DNA of 64,000 nucleotides. Origin: Dictyobacter vulcani. Lineage in GTDB: Bacteria > Chloroflexota > Ktedonobacteria > Ktedonobacterales > Ktedonobacteraceae. Of this stretch, positions 17,720 to 32,141 are shown piece by piece. Position numbers and translations under genes: made by a program. The stretch lies in the NCBI RefSeq assembly GCF_008974265.1, contig NZ_BKZW01000002.1:62001-126000 (forward strand). The letters are read 5' to 3'. Every line of letters begins with the position of its first letter. Positions within the stretch are counted from its first letter, which is position 1. Below the pieces are notes generated by a model. It saw only the letters and a program-made list of their open reading frames with translations. It did no database searches and was not told the DNA's origin.

Positions 17720-18604
17720 ATGAACGCTTTATTTTCCCCTGATGCTAATCCAGATAAAAACGCGTCCAGGCTGGCCTGGAAGGCAATGGAGCCCTACCAT
17801 GCAATGATCTATTTCGCTCCCGAAGCGCGCACAGCCTATACGGCCGCCGGGCTAAAAGGATATTGGATGGGCTATTTTGCTTCACGAGCAGCCGCACTTG
17901 GTCCCGTCTCAAGCGCGGTTGTCAGTGCTACGTTTTACAATTTTCATCCAGCTATGGTCGCACGGGCTATTCCCGATGCCTGGCGCTTCTCATCTCCGGA
18001 ACAGGTGCTAGCAGCACGGCTAGAAGCGGCGGATCTGGCACTTCAGCGCCTGCTCGGTGATCTGACAACCTCACAAGAGCTGGCAGAAGCAGCCGATTTA
18101 GCCCGTACGGCGACTCAAGCCTGTTCAGTCGCAGGTCGAACGCTCTTTGCGGCCCACTCTGCGCTCCCGTGGCCAGAAAAGCCACACCTGACTCTATGGC
18201 ATGCGACGACACTGCTACGCGAATTTCGTGGAGATGGACACGTTGCTACCTTATTGGCCGAAAATATAGATGGCTGTGAGGCCCATCTCACCCAGGTAGC
18301 CACAGGCCGCATGCAAAAGGAAGCGATCCAGCCGCTGCGAGGGTGGAGCGATGAAGAGTGGGAAACCGCCAGGAATCGTTTGATACAGCGCGGCTACTTA
18401 GATAAAACAGGCACACTAACGCCCGCGGGACAAGAGGTACGGCAGCGCATAGAACAGCGCACCGATGAGCTGGCCCTACCTCCCTGGCAATCACTGGGAG
18501 AAGAAAAATTTACACGCTTATTGTCCTTAATGCGTACGTTCAGTAACAAAATTTTTGAGCAAAACGGTATTCCTACTCCCAGTCCTATCGGTGACTTAAG
18601 ATAA
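17720..18604 (+). CDS. SCO6745 family protein (helix-turn-helix containing)
   Basis: 294 residues matching the actinobacterial/chloroflexal SCO6745 family: N-terminal KAMEPYHAMIYFAPEARTAY, the G-x-x-x-Y-F-A-S-R-A-A-x-x-G-x-V segment (GYWMGYFASRAAALGPVSSA), and a central HATTLLREFRGDGHVATLL. The C-terminal third (RGWSDEEWETARNRLIQRGY) looks like a winged-helix or MarR-like fold. Members are thought to be DNA-binding or regulatory, but no activity is established to my knowledge. The ATG has AAAAGGAG upstream. Single-gene unit next to the rRNA locus. Confidence 0.8.
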   Translation: MNALFSPDANPDKNASRLAWKAMEPYHAMIYFAPEARTAYTAAGLKGYWMGYFASRAAALGPVSSAVVSATFYNFHPAMVARAIPDAWRFSSPEQVLAARLEAADLALQRLLGDLTTSQELAEAADLARTATQACSVAGRTLFAAHSALPWPEKPHLTLWHATTLLREFRGDGHVATLLAENIDGCEAHLTQVATGRMQKEAIQPLRGWSDEEWETARNRLIQRGYLDKTGTLTPAGQEVRQRIEQRTDELALPPWQSLGEEKFTRLLSLMRTFSNKIFEQNGIPTPSPIGDLR

Positions 18605-18676
18605 ATGTGTGATGGGAAGTTGGCGGGTGTGATCACGCTCGCTAATTTCCTCGCGCTTATTCATAGGAAAAAGGTA

Positions 18677-18705
18677 TTGACAAAAGCGCAAAGCTGTTGT
18701 AGTAT
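18677..18705 (+). promoter_or_regulatory. Promoter of 5S rRNA gene 1
   Basis: TTGACA (18677-18682), 17 bases, TAGTAT (18700-18705). It lies on the strand opposite to 16S-23S and 33 bases before the 5S gene, so this 5S is transcribed independently. Confidence 0.8.
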
Positions 18706-18737
18706 AGCAAGTGTCAAGAACACCTGTATGTGCAGGC

Positions 18738-18857
<120 letters not shown>

Positions 18858-18881
18858 ACCCGCCCACACGGGTGTTTTTTT
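18858..18881 (+). terminator. Terminator of 5S copy 1
   Basis: acccg/cgggt stem with loop cccaca immediately after the 5S end, followed by gtttttttg. Confidence 0.8.
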
Positions 18882-18901
18882 GTGCCCTTTTATAAAAATG
18901 A

Positions 18902-18960
18902 TCCACCATAAAGAACAGGACCGCAACCTATATGGCTGCGGTCCTGTTCTTTATGGTGGA
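18902..18960 (-). terminator. 24-bp perfect hairpin at the end of the 16S-23S-tRNA unit
   Basis: Left arm 18902-18925 and right arm 18937-18960 are perfect inverted repeats (24 bp, core aagaacaggaccgca). Read on the minus strand the stem is followed by ATCATTTTTATAAAA. The promoter-proximal arm contains the last seven bases of the tRNA-Ala gene (tccacca), so the tRNA 3' end is part of the hairpin in the unprocessed transcript. Confidence 0.85.
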
Positions 18961-19029
18961 GACAAGGAGACTCGAACTCCTGACCCCCGCCGTGCAAAGG
19001 CGATGCTCTACCAACTGAGCTATGTCCCC
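18954..19029 (-). tRNA. tRNA-Ala (TGC)
   Basis: 76 nt. Acceptor GGGGACA pairs with TGTCTCC; D arm GCTCAGTTGGTAGAGC; anticodon loop TTTGCAC with anticodon TGC; T arm containing GTTCGAGTC; discriminator A and encoded CCA. It lies after the 23S gene on the same strand, not in the 16S-23S spacer where tRNA-Ala usually sits. Confidence 0.95.
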
Positions 19030-19034
19030 ATAAA

Positions 19035-19087
19035 TTGACAACTGCAATAACGTATATCCTCAATTTTGCCGAGCGCCTCTGCCAGCC
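19035..19087 (-). other. 3' half of the 23S processing stem
   Basis: This 53-base stretch after the 23S 3' end is largely complementary to 22185-22237 in the 16S-23S spacer. Both, read on the same strand, share blocks such as ttgacaactg and tcaattttgc. The two would pair across 23S in the precursor, as RNase III processing stems do. Confidence 0.7.
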
Positions 19088-19144
19088 GATGAGCTGAAGC
19101 TGAGTGCACTCACGCGAGTGTCCACGATGAAGATACTATGTGAA

Positions 19145-23890
<4,746 letters not shown>

Positions 23891-24174
23891 TGCGTTTATA
23901 CAAACATACACTCACGCGGAGGTATGTCAATTGCATGTGAATTGCGATCAAGGCCAAGTCTTACAACATTGGCTGTAATTGTTCGCAGATTATTGTTGTG
24001 ATCACTACTATACTTGCATACAGTAGGATCGAATTGACAGGAAACTAGAAACGATTCATGTTGTTCCAGTTGCTGTTCTGCTTTCCACTCTTCAGTTGTC
24101 AAGGTGCCCACGAACCGCAGTTCGTGTGGAACGATCAAGCGCTGTATTTCTGCTTGCTTGTCTCGTGTGGCTGT

Positions 24175-24203
24175 AGTATCGCATATCCATTGTGCTTTGT
24201 CAA
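24175..24203 (-). promoter_or_regulatory. rRNA promoter P2 (proximal)
   Basis: On the minus strand TTGACA (24198-24203), 17 bases, GATACT (24175-24180), about 285 bases before 16S. The leader between it and 16S contains the 17-base repeat at 24091-24107 shared with the spacer. Confidence 0.65.
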
Positions 24204-24449
24204 GCGTTTTTCCGACCAGTTTTTGGTCGCCTCCGAAAACTCGTTTTTCATGTATGCGCGCCCGGCAAGCCAGGATGTGCGTCTCAAAAAAGGGCTGGCA
24301 TTCTCGCTGATACAACACAGTGTTGAGAACAGTACTGAGATATATGCCATCATCGGAGGAGCCACGTTAACGTGGCACAATCGGAGCGAAAGGGACAGGA
24401 GCACTCACTTAAGGAAAGTGGGTGATTGTCTTGTTTCGACAGCTCGCTG

Positions 24450-24479
24450 ATTATGCCATACTCTGGATATTCCTGTCAA
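24450..24479 (-). promoter_or_regulatory. rRNA promoter P1 (distal)
   Basis: On the minus strand TTGACA (24474-24479), 18 bases, CATAAT (24450-24455). With P2 it gives the tandem arrangement common for rRNA operons. It is divergent from the 5S copy 2 promoter, with 93 bases between the two -35 boxes. Confidence 0.7.
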
Positions 24480-24572
24480 GTACTTTCTCTTTTAATTTTA
24501 ACTCAAGCGCAAAATTGATCGCCGGCTCAAAGGTGGTGAAAAAGGTGAAGCACAATAATCTAATAAAGGGGG

Positions 24573-24601
24573 TTGACAAGGATCAGTCTTTCAGGTATGA
24601 T
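24573..24601 (+). promoter_or_regulatory. Promoter of 5S rRNA gene 2
   Basis: TTGACA (24573-24578), 17 bases, TATGAT (24596-24601), 35 bases before the 5S gene. Same spacing as the copy 1 promoter but different surrounding sequence. Confidence 0.8.
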
Positions 24602-24636
24602 ACTCCTCGTTAGCAAAACCACTTGTCTGTGCAGGC

Positions 24637-24756
<120 letters not shown>

Positions 24757-24782
24757 ACCCGCCCATATGGGTGGTTTTTTTG
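24757..24782 (+). terminator. Terminator of 5S copy 2
   Basis: The self-complementary cccatatggg follows the 5S end and is succeeded by tggtttttttg. Confidence 0.75.
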
Positions 24783-24789
24783 TTGCCTT

Positions 24790-25610
24790 TTTATGACTGC
24801 TAACATGGCTATCTGCGCGCTGGTTTTGAGGATATAAATAGCTGAACAAAATTGAAATATATGTCGATATAGTTCAGTAAATAGCGCATCGCTTCTTGAA
24901 AACATGCTTTTAGTTCTGGTGCCTGTTGAAGTGAGTACCTTTACCATCATTACCGTGCAGCCAACAAACTCATTTGCGTATGTCTATCACAAGCTCTTGC
25001 CACTCAATTATGAACTCCATTTGCATGCAACTTCACTCCCACGATTGAATGGCGAGATATAAAAATATAGATCCAAACATATTGAATAATGATCATAGAC
25101 GTGCTATTCTATATAGACAAGCGGAACACTGGGAATAGAGTCCGTCGTTCCCCTGAACGTATTATCAAGTACACGTTGAATGATCAACGCAGACAGGGTT
25201 TCCTTGATGAATACGCCTGGCAGCAAAGTAGTTTTTAGCCACACCACTTCGGCATAGGTGCCTCTTCTATTGAGAAGCAAGATGTAACAGGCCATCCAGG
25301 GAAGGAAGGCTTCACAATTTTCTTTCAACAGTTTTCACACAGAATGAGGTTGTCAAAAACAAGACCTGGCCGAGGAAGAATACAAATATGGTGTGGCGCT
25401 TCATTTTCCAGTAGCTCTATTGGAAAATGACTGAAGCTGGCCGGCTCATCTACTATCTGTAAGATTCAGCCACGAGCATTATCCATTCAATGTATCTCCT
25501 CTCGATTCATCTTGCATGAGTATTCAATAGGTATTGATGAAGAATACTCTGCGCTCATTTACAACACTGCTTATTCATTTTGTATCCAGCCTACCTGCTG
25601 GAGGAGAAGA
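24790..25610. other. Intergenic region, no convincing gene
   Basis: About 820 bases. At 24841-24876 a stretch (gaacaaaattgaaatatatg onward) resembles the 23S 3'-flanking sequence at 19050-19080, so it may be a remnant of another rRNA operon end. A 74-codon frame at 25104-25328 (minus) has no ribosome site and no recognisable similarity. Confidence 0.45.
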
Positions 25611-25617
25611 AACCCCT

Positions 25618-25854
25618 ATGACACAATACCAGATGCAGTTGATCGTGCCGATGGATAGTGCCAATAATCGCAAAATACATAAAGAGATTGAATATCTGGA
25701 GCAGTGCTTCAAAGATATTATCGGCAATTTTACTTCATATACAGATCAGCTTTATCGTGTGTATAGCCTGGTTTGTACCGAAGAACAATCAGATATGTTG
25801 TCAACAAAAACGAGAGGTCGTTGCGCGCTGTTAGAAGTTGTGCCATTGGTCTAA
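25618..25854 (+). CDS. Small hypothetical protein (78 residues)
   Basis: MTQYQMQLIVPMDSANNRK at the start, charged and soluble, no membrane segment and no motif I recognise. The start at 25618 is chosen because GGAGGAG lies about 10 bases upstream; the frame is open further upstream to 25534 but that part has no ribosome site. It stands alone, convergent with the glycosyltransferase gene. Function unknown. Confidence 0.6.
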   Translation: MTQYQMQLIVPMDSANNRKIHKEIEYLEQCFKDIIGNFTSYTDQLYRVYSLVCTEEQSDMLSTKTRGRCALLEVVPLV

Positions 25855-25931
25855 ATTGTAACCAGCATCCCCATCCTTGTCTGAGCAACGCTTGGCATGT
25901 TTATTTGTATGTAGTCCACATACAAGCGTTG

Positions 25932-27641
25932 CTATCCCTCGACTAAACGCCTTCCAATCTCCTTACTCTGCCTCCGAGTAGCAGCTATCCCTACAATCAG
26001 AAAAGGGATTCCCCAGATAACTACGCTGGTGAAATACGTAAACTGAAAGCCAGGGACCAGATTATAAAAAATCCAGAGGCAGTAGAGGCCGACCATACTC
26101 ATGGAAAGCAAACGACCAAGCAAAGCCACATCCAGGGAGCCAAATATAAAATGTATCGGCTCACGCTTGTCTCCAGGATCGCCTTGCGTTACCTCCAGTA
26201 GCGCAAATAGCCCAAACAGGATAATCACATACCAGGGCCAGAACCAGGGAGAGCCAATCACACAATACAGGAGCCAGGCAAAAGCCAGCCAGATGATCAT
26301 GGCAAACCATGTATTGATATACTGCGGCCGCCATAATGAGCGTATACAAATAATGGCATAGCTTACAACAAATAAACCTGTACTTAGCATGTGTGACAGG
26401 ATTTCTAAATGTGAACCATAGTCCATTTTATGTGTTATTGGGATGCCCCTGAAACTGGCATAGCTATTCACGATTGTTTCATAGAAACTATTTATGTTGC
26501 GTGAGGCAGAAGGGGTAACTTGTAGAACCTTCAGTAAAGCACCATTGGCCCAAAATGGTATATGCATAGCTACAATCAATCCGCTATACACGATAAGCGC
26601 CACGACTGTCTGCAAGATACGCGACTGTAAACTTCTCACCGCGCTCCCCTGCAGTACTATAAATAATACAATGCCAGGCATGAGTACCACGTAGGAAATT
26701 TTCAGACAGGTAATCAGGGCTAAAATGATGACCGCCACCAGATATGATGATCGCCTGTTTTCGGGATATGGAATAAGAAACCACAACGCGAGCAATAGCA
26801 TAAAAAGGATCGTGATATCGTTATGTGCATTCACACAGGATTCCAGCAATAAAAAAGGATTCCAGGCAAATGCCAGCGTGCATTGTATCCTTCTTGTCTG
26901 CCAGTTAGCTTCAGAAATGAGCGGATTGGTGTGCTTTAAGCGTCCGGTTAATATCCAGATCAGTTGTGTAGAGCCCAGGTGCATCATCAGTCCAAATATG
27001 CGCAGGAGGAGCTCCATCGATAGTACGTATTTAAAGCCAATAACAGTGGCGATTATTTGCAGTAGCGCGGTGATCGCCAACCATGTCGGCCCATAAACTG
27101 AAGGCTGGTTGACCCAGTACAAGAAGCCATACACAAAGTCTGGTTTGATCGCGGTTGGGGCAACAACCATCGGATTAAGATGATAAAATATCGCCATGCG
27201 CGCATAAGCAATATAAGAAAATATATCCTGTGAGGTGACAAGGGGCAGCAAAATATAGGCGCTCCCGATGAACATAGTTGAGCACACGATAAAGCGTTGG
27301 GTGACCAGACGTGGTAAGAAGCGAATGGCGGCGAAATAGAGCGCAAAGAGGGTGATAAATAGTCCCAGAAATGCCAGTGCTAATGGCCATGATTTGATCA
27401 ATGTAAGGGGCATAGCCTCACCAACTGCACCTGGAATAATTGGATGTCTGGCTGGATGGAGATGATTATAAAAGACGCTGTATAACCAGAAGTGCCGCTC
27501 ACTAAAGGTGAAATCGGCGATCAAAACCACAGCCAATATAGTCAGTACGAATATCCAGGGAAGAAAGCACAAGAGTTGCTCAGCAGCAGTCATACCAGGC
27601 GTGGATCTATGTACGGGAGCCTCAAGTTCATTTTGGGCCAT
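25932..27641 (-). CDS. MptB-like polytopic glycosyltransferase (GT-C fold)
   Basis: Integral membrane protein of 569 residues with about 12 hydrophobic segments. The sequence SQDIFSYIAYARMAIFYHLN and the following NQPSVYGPTWLAI are characteristic of polyprenol-phosphate-mannose-dependent alpha-1,6-mannosyltransferases of the MptB type (GT-C, related to GT87). It probably adds a hexose from a lipid-linked donor to an extracytoplasmic acceptor. The start at 27641 (MAQNEL) is favoured because GAGGA lies nine bases upstream, whereas it touches the ATG at 27650. Acceptor and sugar are not defined. Confidence 0.72.
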   Translation of the reverse strand: MAQNELEAPVHRSTPGMTAAEQLLCFLPWIFVLTILAVVLIADFTFSERHFWLYSVFYNHLHPARHPIIPGAVGEAMPLTLIKSWPLALAFLGLFITLFALYFAAIRFLPRLVTQRFIVCSTMFIGSAYILLPLVTSQDIFSYIAYARMAIFYHLNPMVVAPTAIKPDFVYGFLYWVNQPSVYGPTWLAITALLQIIATVIGFKYVLSMELLLRIFGLMMHLGSTQLIWILTGRLKHTNPLISEANWQTRRIQCTLAFAWNPFLLLESCVNAHNDITILFMLLLALWFLIPYPENRRSSYLVAVIILALITCLKISYVVLMPGIVLFIVLQGSAVRSLQSRILQTVVALIVYSGLIVAMHIPFWANGALLKVLQVTPSASRNINSFYETIVNSYASFRGIPITHKMDYGSHLEILSHMLSTGLFVVSYAIICIRSLWRPQYINTWFAMIIWLAFAWLLYCVIGSPWFWPWYVIILFGLFALLEVTQGDPGDKREPIHFIFGSLDVALLGRLLSMSMVGLYCLWIFYNLVPGFQFTYFTSVVIWGIPFLIVGIAATRRQSKEIGRRLVEG

Positions 27642-27904
27642 AATCAGCATTCCTCATGTTGATTCTGCTTTTTTCCTACAATATCCTGGCCAGACAAAAT
27701 AAGCTCGACATGTAGATGAGCCTGCTGCCAGTATGTATGTGCCACTGCTAACACGCCAGGAAGTTGTAATCAGTAACAGTTGGTCTTTGGATCTATCAAA
27801 TCGTTATATATAGAGGAGAAGTTGTAACCTCTCCCCTATGTCCTTTTATAAGGACTGGTTTATACCACAATTACTATTTCACTAGCCTCATCCGTATAAA
27901 TTTA

Positions 27905-27934
27905 TTGACATGTTCCACAATATGTAACTATACT
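27905..27934 (+). promoter_or_regulatory. Promoter of the methyltransferase gene
   Basis: TTGACA (27905-27910), 18 bases, TATACT (27929-27934), about 90 bases before the start codon. Confidence 0.65.
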
Positions 27935-28025
27935 GGCAACAGCCACAGTAAAAAGGGATCAAAAGCGTATTTTTCTAGTTAGCAGGTAATACAAAGAATT
28001 TATGTTCTCCACTTAAGGAAAAGTT

Positions 28026-28910
28026 ATGAGAACAGAAAGGCTTTATAGCATGTCATCCATAGGTGATTCGGAGAACAAATATCTCATTGATATTGAGGAG
28101 GGCGCGGAGACGGCACGGTTGCTCGAACAAAATTTACTCTATAATCGAGCGCAGGGCGGTCTCTTCCCTCAAGGGCTGGATCTGGGGCCGATACAAAGCA
28201 TTTTAGATATTGGTTGTGGCCCTGGCGGATGGGCGCTGGAGGTTGCCTATGCCTATAAACACTTCGGGGTTGTAGGTATTGATATTAATGCTGCAATGAT
28301 ACGCTATGCATTCGCCCAGGCTCGTACCAGGAAACTACAAAATGTTTCATTTGAAGTTATGGATGCCACTCAAACGCTCGATTTCCCCGATAATTCATTT
28401 GACCTGATTAATACTCGCTTTGTGGCAAGCTTTATGACACGCGAAACCTGGCCAGAACTCGTAAGGGAATGTATGCGCTTGCTTAAGCCAGGTGGCATCA
28501 TACAAATGACCGAGATGGAAATAGGGATCTCAAATAGTGCAGCCATAGAGAGGCTCAATAGCTATATTTATCAATCTATGTATAAGCAAAAACGTAACTT
28601 CTCTGTGGATGGACGGTCTATCGGGATTGTGAATATGCTCGGGAAATTACTTCAGCAGGTTGGCTGCATTAACATTGGCACCCATGCATTCACGATGGAT
28701 TCCTCTTTCGGCGCTGAGTTACATTATAGCGCCATTAAAGATATGGAGTTGCTGTATCCATTGATCAAACCGTATCTGGTCAGATCAGATGTTGTAGATG
28801 AATTCACCTTCGATGCTGATTACGCCACGATGGGAACCGATGTGATGCGTAACGATTTTGTCTCCATCTCATTTGGTTTAACTGCATGGGGCTATAAAGC
28901 TACCTCGTAA
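28026..28910 (+). CDS. Class I SAM-dependent methyltransferase
   Basis: 294 residues. SAM-binding motif I is ILDIGCGPGGWALEVAYAY at about 60-78, followed by the acidic end of strand 2 in VVGIDINAAMIRYA, motif II VMDATQTLDFPDNSFDLINT and motif III LLKPGGIIQMTEME. This is the Methyltransf_25/UbiE-like core; the C-terminal 100 residues that determine the substrate are not recognisable. The ATG has AAGGA six bases upstream and a consensus promoter. Acceptor unknown. Confidence 0.85.
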   Translation: MRTERLYSMSSIGDSENKYLIDIEEGAETARLLEQNLLYNRAQGGLFPQGLDLGPIQSILDIGCGPGGWALEVAYAYKHFGVVGIDINAAMIRYAFAQARTRKLQNVSFEVMDATQTLDFPDNSFDLINTRFVASFMTRETWPELVRECMRLLKPGGIIQMTEMEIGISNSAAIERLNSYIYQSMYKQKRNFSVDGRSIGIVNMLGKLLQQVGCINIGTHAFTMDSSFGAELHYSAIKDMELLYPLIKPYLVRSDVVDEFTFDADYATMGTDVMRNDFVSISFGLTAWGYKATS

Positions 28911-29059
28911 GTCTTGCTATCATAGGCAGAGATTATTTTCACACCATAACGCATACCTGGATATAATATCAAAAGGTATGCGTTATTATGCTGTCTACAA
29001 TTGGGTCTCCATCCTTATTGGGAATAGAAAGGGAGAGAGATCTTGAAAGGCTCAACACA

Positions 29060-30838
29060 ATGCACGATTTTCCGCTGCTCGTTAATATTACGGTCGCTTT
29101 AATTGCGGCTGTGGTTGGTGGCCTGCTTGCTCGTCTTGTGAGGCTACCCACCATGGTTGGATATTTACTGGGTGGAATCGTGATCGGCCCTTTTACACCG
29201 GGCTATGTCAGCGATATGAGTACAATTAAACAATTAGCGGATCTGGGTATTGTGTTTCTGATGTTTGGGGTCGGGCTGCATTTTTCGCTACAGGATCTAT
29301 GGATGGTGCGTCGTATCGCGTTTCCCGGTGCCTTATTGCAGATGGTGATCCTTACCCCGCTGGTAATGCTGATCACAACATTCCTGTGGGGCTGGTCATT
29401 ATCCGCTAGCCTGCTAGTTGGTCTGGCGGTGCCACTGGCCACCAGTACAGTAGTCATGCTGCGTAACCTGATGGATCAGGGATTACTTAACACGTTACCT
29501 GGAAAAGTAACCGTTGGTTGGCTGGTACTTGAGGATCTATTGACCGTCCTGGTATTGGTGCTGATTCCTGCCTTTTCCGCCCATCCTTCTGGATCACCGC
29601 TGTGGCAAACAATCAGTCTGGCTCTGCTTAAAGCAGTCGCCTTCGCGGCAGTCATGTTGCTTGCCGGCACGCATCTGATACCTGGCCTGCTACGCTGGCT
29701 CTCATTTACCCATTCTCGTGAGCTCTTTATTGTCGCGACTGTGGTTGTCACGATTGGAACAGCGATCAGTGCAGCGGCCTTCTTTGGTGTCTCGCTTGCG
29801 CTTGGCGCTTTTCTGGCAGGAGCTGTGATTAATGAGTCGATGCTGAGTCAACAAGTGGAGCGCGAAATCCTTCCTTTTCGTGAGACGTTTACAGTTCTCT
29901 TCTTTGTCTCAATTGGTATGCTGGTCAATCCACTGCAAATGGTGGGCCACATCTGGGAAATTTTTGGGCTGACGGCGATTATTATAGCTGGCAAATATGC
30001 TTTGACGTTGCTGTTTGGCATAGTTTTTGCCTGGCCAGCTCGGACAACGTTTGTGCTGGCTGCGGGTAAAGCACAAATTGGTGAATTCTCGTTTATTCTT
30101 GGTGAAACTGGCGTTGCATTGGGACTCCTGGCTACTGCGCAATATTCTGTCTTACTGGCAAGCGCCATCCTGACGATCATCCTGAATCCATTCCTGTTTC
30201 GTACTCTCCCCTGGACCGAGAAGCAGATCAGCAAGGTACCAGCGCTGTGGTCACGTATGAACAAATTGCCTGTCGCTGCGCTGACTGATGCTGATGCTTA
30301 CCATGATCATGTGGTCATCATTGGTTATGGTCGGGTGGGCGAACATATTATTCATTTACTGGGCCTGCTGGATGTGCCCCGGCTCGTAGTTGAATTAAAT
30401 GTCCAACGTATTCAGGCTCTTGCCACTCAACATATTCCCATCCTGTATGGCGATGTAGCCAGTTCTGATATCCTCTCCCATGCCCAGGTCCAACGGGCTC
30501 GTGCGGTAGTGATTACGATTCCAGATGAAACGGCCTCTGAAATTGCCGTGATGAGGATTCGCCAGATCTCCAGAGGAGTGCCAATTATTGTGCGCGCAGT
30601 CACACAGGAAGGTTTGCAGCGCCTCTTTGCCCTGGGAGCTACCGCAGTCATTCAACCTGAACTTGAAGGTGGACTTGAGATTATTCAACAGACGCTTTTG
30701 CGGCTGGGCTTCCCTAATCAGGAAATCCGTGAGTATACGGATAGGGTTCGTAACGATCATTACAATATCGATACACTCACAAATGCAGAACGCCACACAC
30801 TTGAGAATATACGAGCTCAAAAAAGCAACCACGATTAA
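29060..30838 (+). CDS. KefB/YbaL-like cation:proton antiporter with TrkA-N domain
   Basis: Monovalent cation:proton antiporter-2 family, 592 residues. The N-terminal membrane domain (about 1-385) starts MHDFPLLVNITVALIAAVVG with GYLLGGIVIGPFTPG and LGIVFLMFGVGLHFSLQDL, the usual CPA2 signatures. The C-terminal TrkA-N (RCK) domain from about 410 has the NAD motif VVIIGYGRVGEHIIHLLG. Such proteins exchange K+ or Na+ for H+ under nucleotide control. The start at 29060 is preferred (GAAAGG upstream, and homologues begin at this point); 28988 is an alternative with 24 more residues. Confidence 0.9.
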   Translation: MHDFPLLVNITVALIAAVVGGLLARLVRLPTMVGYLLGGIVIGPFTPGYVSDMSTIKQLADLGIVFLMFGVGLHFSLQDLWMVRRIAFPGALLQMVILTPLVMLITTFLWGWSLSASLLVGLAVPLATSTVVMLRNLMDQGLLNTLPGKVTVGWLVLEDLLTVLVLVLIPAFSAHPSGSPLWQTISLALLKAVAFAAVMLLAGTHLIPGLLRWLSFTHSRELFIVATVVVTIGTAISAAAFFGVSLALGAFLAGAVINESMLSQQVEREILPFRETFTVLFFVSIGMLVNPLQMVGHIWEIFGLTAIIIAGKYALTLLFGIVFAWPARTTFVLAAGKAQIGEFSFILGETGVALGLLATAQYSVLLASAILTIILNPFLFRTLPWTEKQISKVPALWSRMNKLPVAALTDADAYHDHVVIIGYGRVGEHIIHLLGLLDVPRLVVELNVQRIQALATQHIPILYGDVASSDILSHAQVQRARAVVITIPDETASEIAVMRIRQISRGVPIIVRAVTQEGLQRLFALGATAVIQPELEGGLEIIQQTLLRLGFPNQEIREYTDRVRNDHYNIDTLTNAERHTLENIRAQKSNHD

Positions 30839-30859
30839 TATATCAGTGTAAAATACGAA

Positions 30860-31063
30860 TCATGTTGTCCCGAAACATGGTTCTTTTATGCTTGCTGTAG
30901 ATGCCTGGCAGCTGATAGTTCCATTTCCATTATCACGATACGTGAGTTTTCCATGACTGTATCCTTCTCTGTCCGCAAAACATTGTAGTAATATGCCTAT
31001 CATGCCAGGGGACATTTGGGGAAAATGTAGCTGATCATATCCTTTGAGCACATAACCGATCAT
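30860..31063 (-). CDS. Possible small protein (67 residues)
   Basis: A frame starting MIGYVLKGYDQLHFPQMS with AAAGG seven bases upstream. The composition looks like a normal soluble protein and it contains three cysteine codons including one near the end. No family recognised. It is convergent with the antiporter gene and ends 21 bases from it. Could be spurious. Confidence 0.4.
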   Translation of the reverse strand: MIGYVLKGYDQLHFPQMSPGMIGILLQCFADREGYSHGKLTYRDNGNGTISCQASTASIKEPCFGTT

Positions 31064-31233
31064 TATCGTGCCTTTATTTTATGATAAAATAGTGATAATA
31101 CAAATAAGCCTATAGTGATGTTTTTCAATATTATAACGATTATTGCTTGCTTATGGTCGTGTTATTGAAAATTGTCACCTGACTCTATCACATGGTTTTT
31201 ATTGTTCAGCTAGCTTCATGGAGTTTCACTATA

Positions 31234-31794
31234 ATGAAAAGACGGGTACCGCTGTGCATGCTTGGCTGCGTTTTTATGCTCCTGAGCATCCTCACCGTTC
31301 ACAGCTTAGCATATGCTCATACACAGAAGCCAGTTGATACTGGCTTCAGCGAACATAAAGGCAATGGCTATATTATCAGTTATCCGAAGGACTGGACATT
31401 CAGCACTAATACAACCAATGCAGGTGGTTACGTGGGAGATTTCTTTACAGATCCGACGAACACCTATGTCTTTCATGTCTATCCCAGTCAGGATAAAACT
31501 TCGGATAAACAGATTCTAGATCATTTGCTCACCAGCGATCTCCGTAGCACCTTGCTGCCCGGTGCCTCTACCATCACCATGAATAGTGTGATCTGGCAAC
31601 AGGGTAAAGCGCTCAGCACCGATCAAGTCACCAACAAGCCATTTGAGAGAATCGGCTGGGTCAGCAAAAATCCTGTTGCTCCCGCGTTTATTCCTTACTT
31701 TGTACTGCATGCTGAGGGAGATCCAGCGGCATTTGAGCAATATACAGAAAAATATTTTCTGCCGATGCTCCATTCGTTTCGTTTCACCAGATAG
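31234..31794 (+). CDS. Secreted protein of unknown function
   Basis: 186 residues. The N terminus is a signal peptide (MKRRVPLCMLGCVFMLLSIL, then cleavage probably after AYA). The mature part contains NGYIISYPKDWTFS, a start common to PsbP-like and DUF1795-like extracytoplasmic domains. The start at 31234 is chosen because the signal peptide begins there and GGAG is 10 bases upstream; the frame is open to 31192. Single-gene unit with a strong terminator. Function unknown. Confidence 0.7.
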   Translation: MKRRVPLCMLGCVFMLLSILTVHSLAYAHTQKPVDTGFSEHKGNGYIISYPKDWTFSTNTTNAGGYVGDFFTDPTNTYVFHVYPSQDKTSDKQILDHLLTSDLRSTLLPGASTITMNSVIWQQGKALSTDQVTNKPFERIGWVSKNPVAPAFIPYFVLHAEGDPAAFEQYTEKYFLPMLHSFRFTR

Positions 31795-31835
31795 ATCAAA
31801 CTGCGCGCCGGCAGGAGCACAATCCAGGCATTCAC

Positions 31836-31891
31836 TTTTATGGGGTAGAGAGAGGGCATTCATCAAAAGGCCCTCTCTCTACCCCATAAAA
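31836..31891. terminator. 22-bp perfect hairpin terminator
   Basis: Left arm 31836-31857 and right arm 31870-31891 (core ggggtagagagagggc) are a perfect 22-bp inverted repeat with a 12-base loop. The arms end in A/T runs (ttttat and ataaaa), so it can act in both directions. Confidence 0.85.
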
Positions 31892-32141
31892 TAATATTTA
31901 CTGCAGTATCCCTGGTAATCTTCTTAAGAACTTATCAGCTAGTACCGTCGTAATATTAGAAATCTTAAAGCAAAATAAGGAGATGATTAATATTCTCGCA
32001 AACGCCAAAATTGTGTATCCCTTTCTATTTCTGTAACCGTATAACATCCATAACGGAGAAACAAATTAAGTTCTCCAAACCTGAATAATCTTTAAATGAG
32101 TTACAAAAAACAGTTTTCTTAGTTAAGAAGGAGAAACGAAT

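Noticed and set aside
25104..25328. 74-codon minus frame
   Set aside because: TTG start without ribosome site, no recognisable motif, isolated in a long intergenic region.
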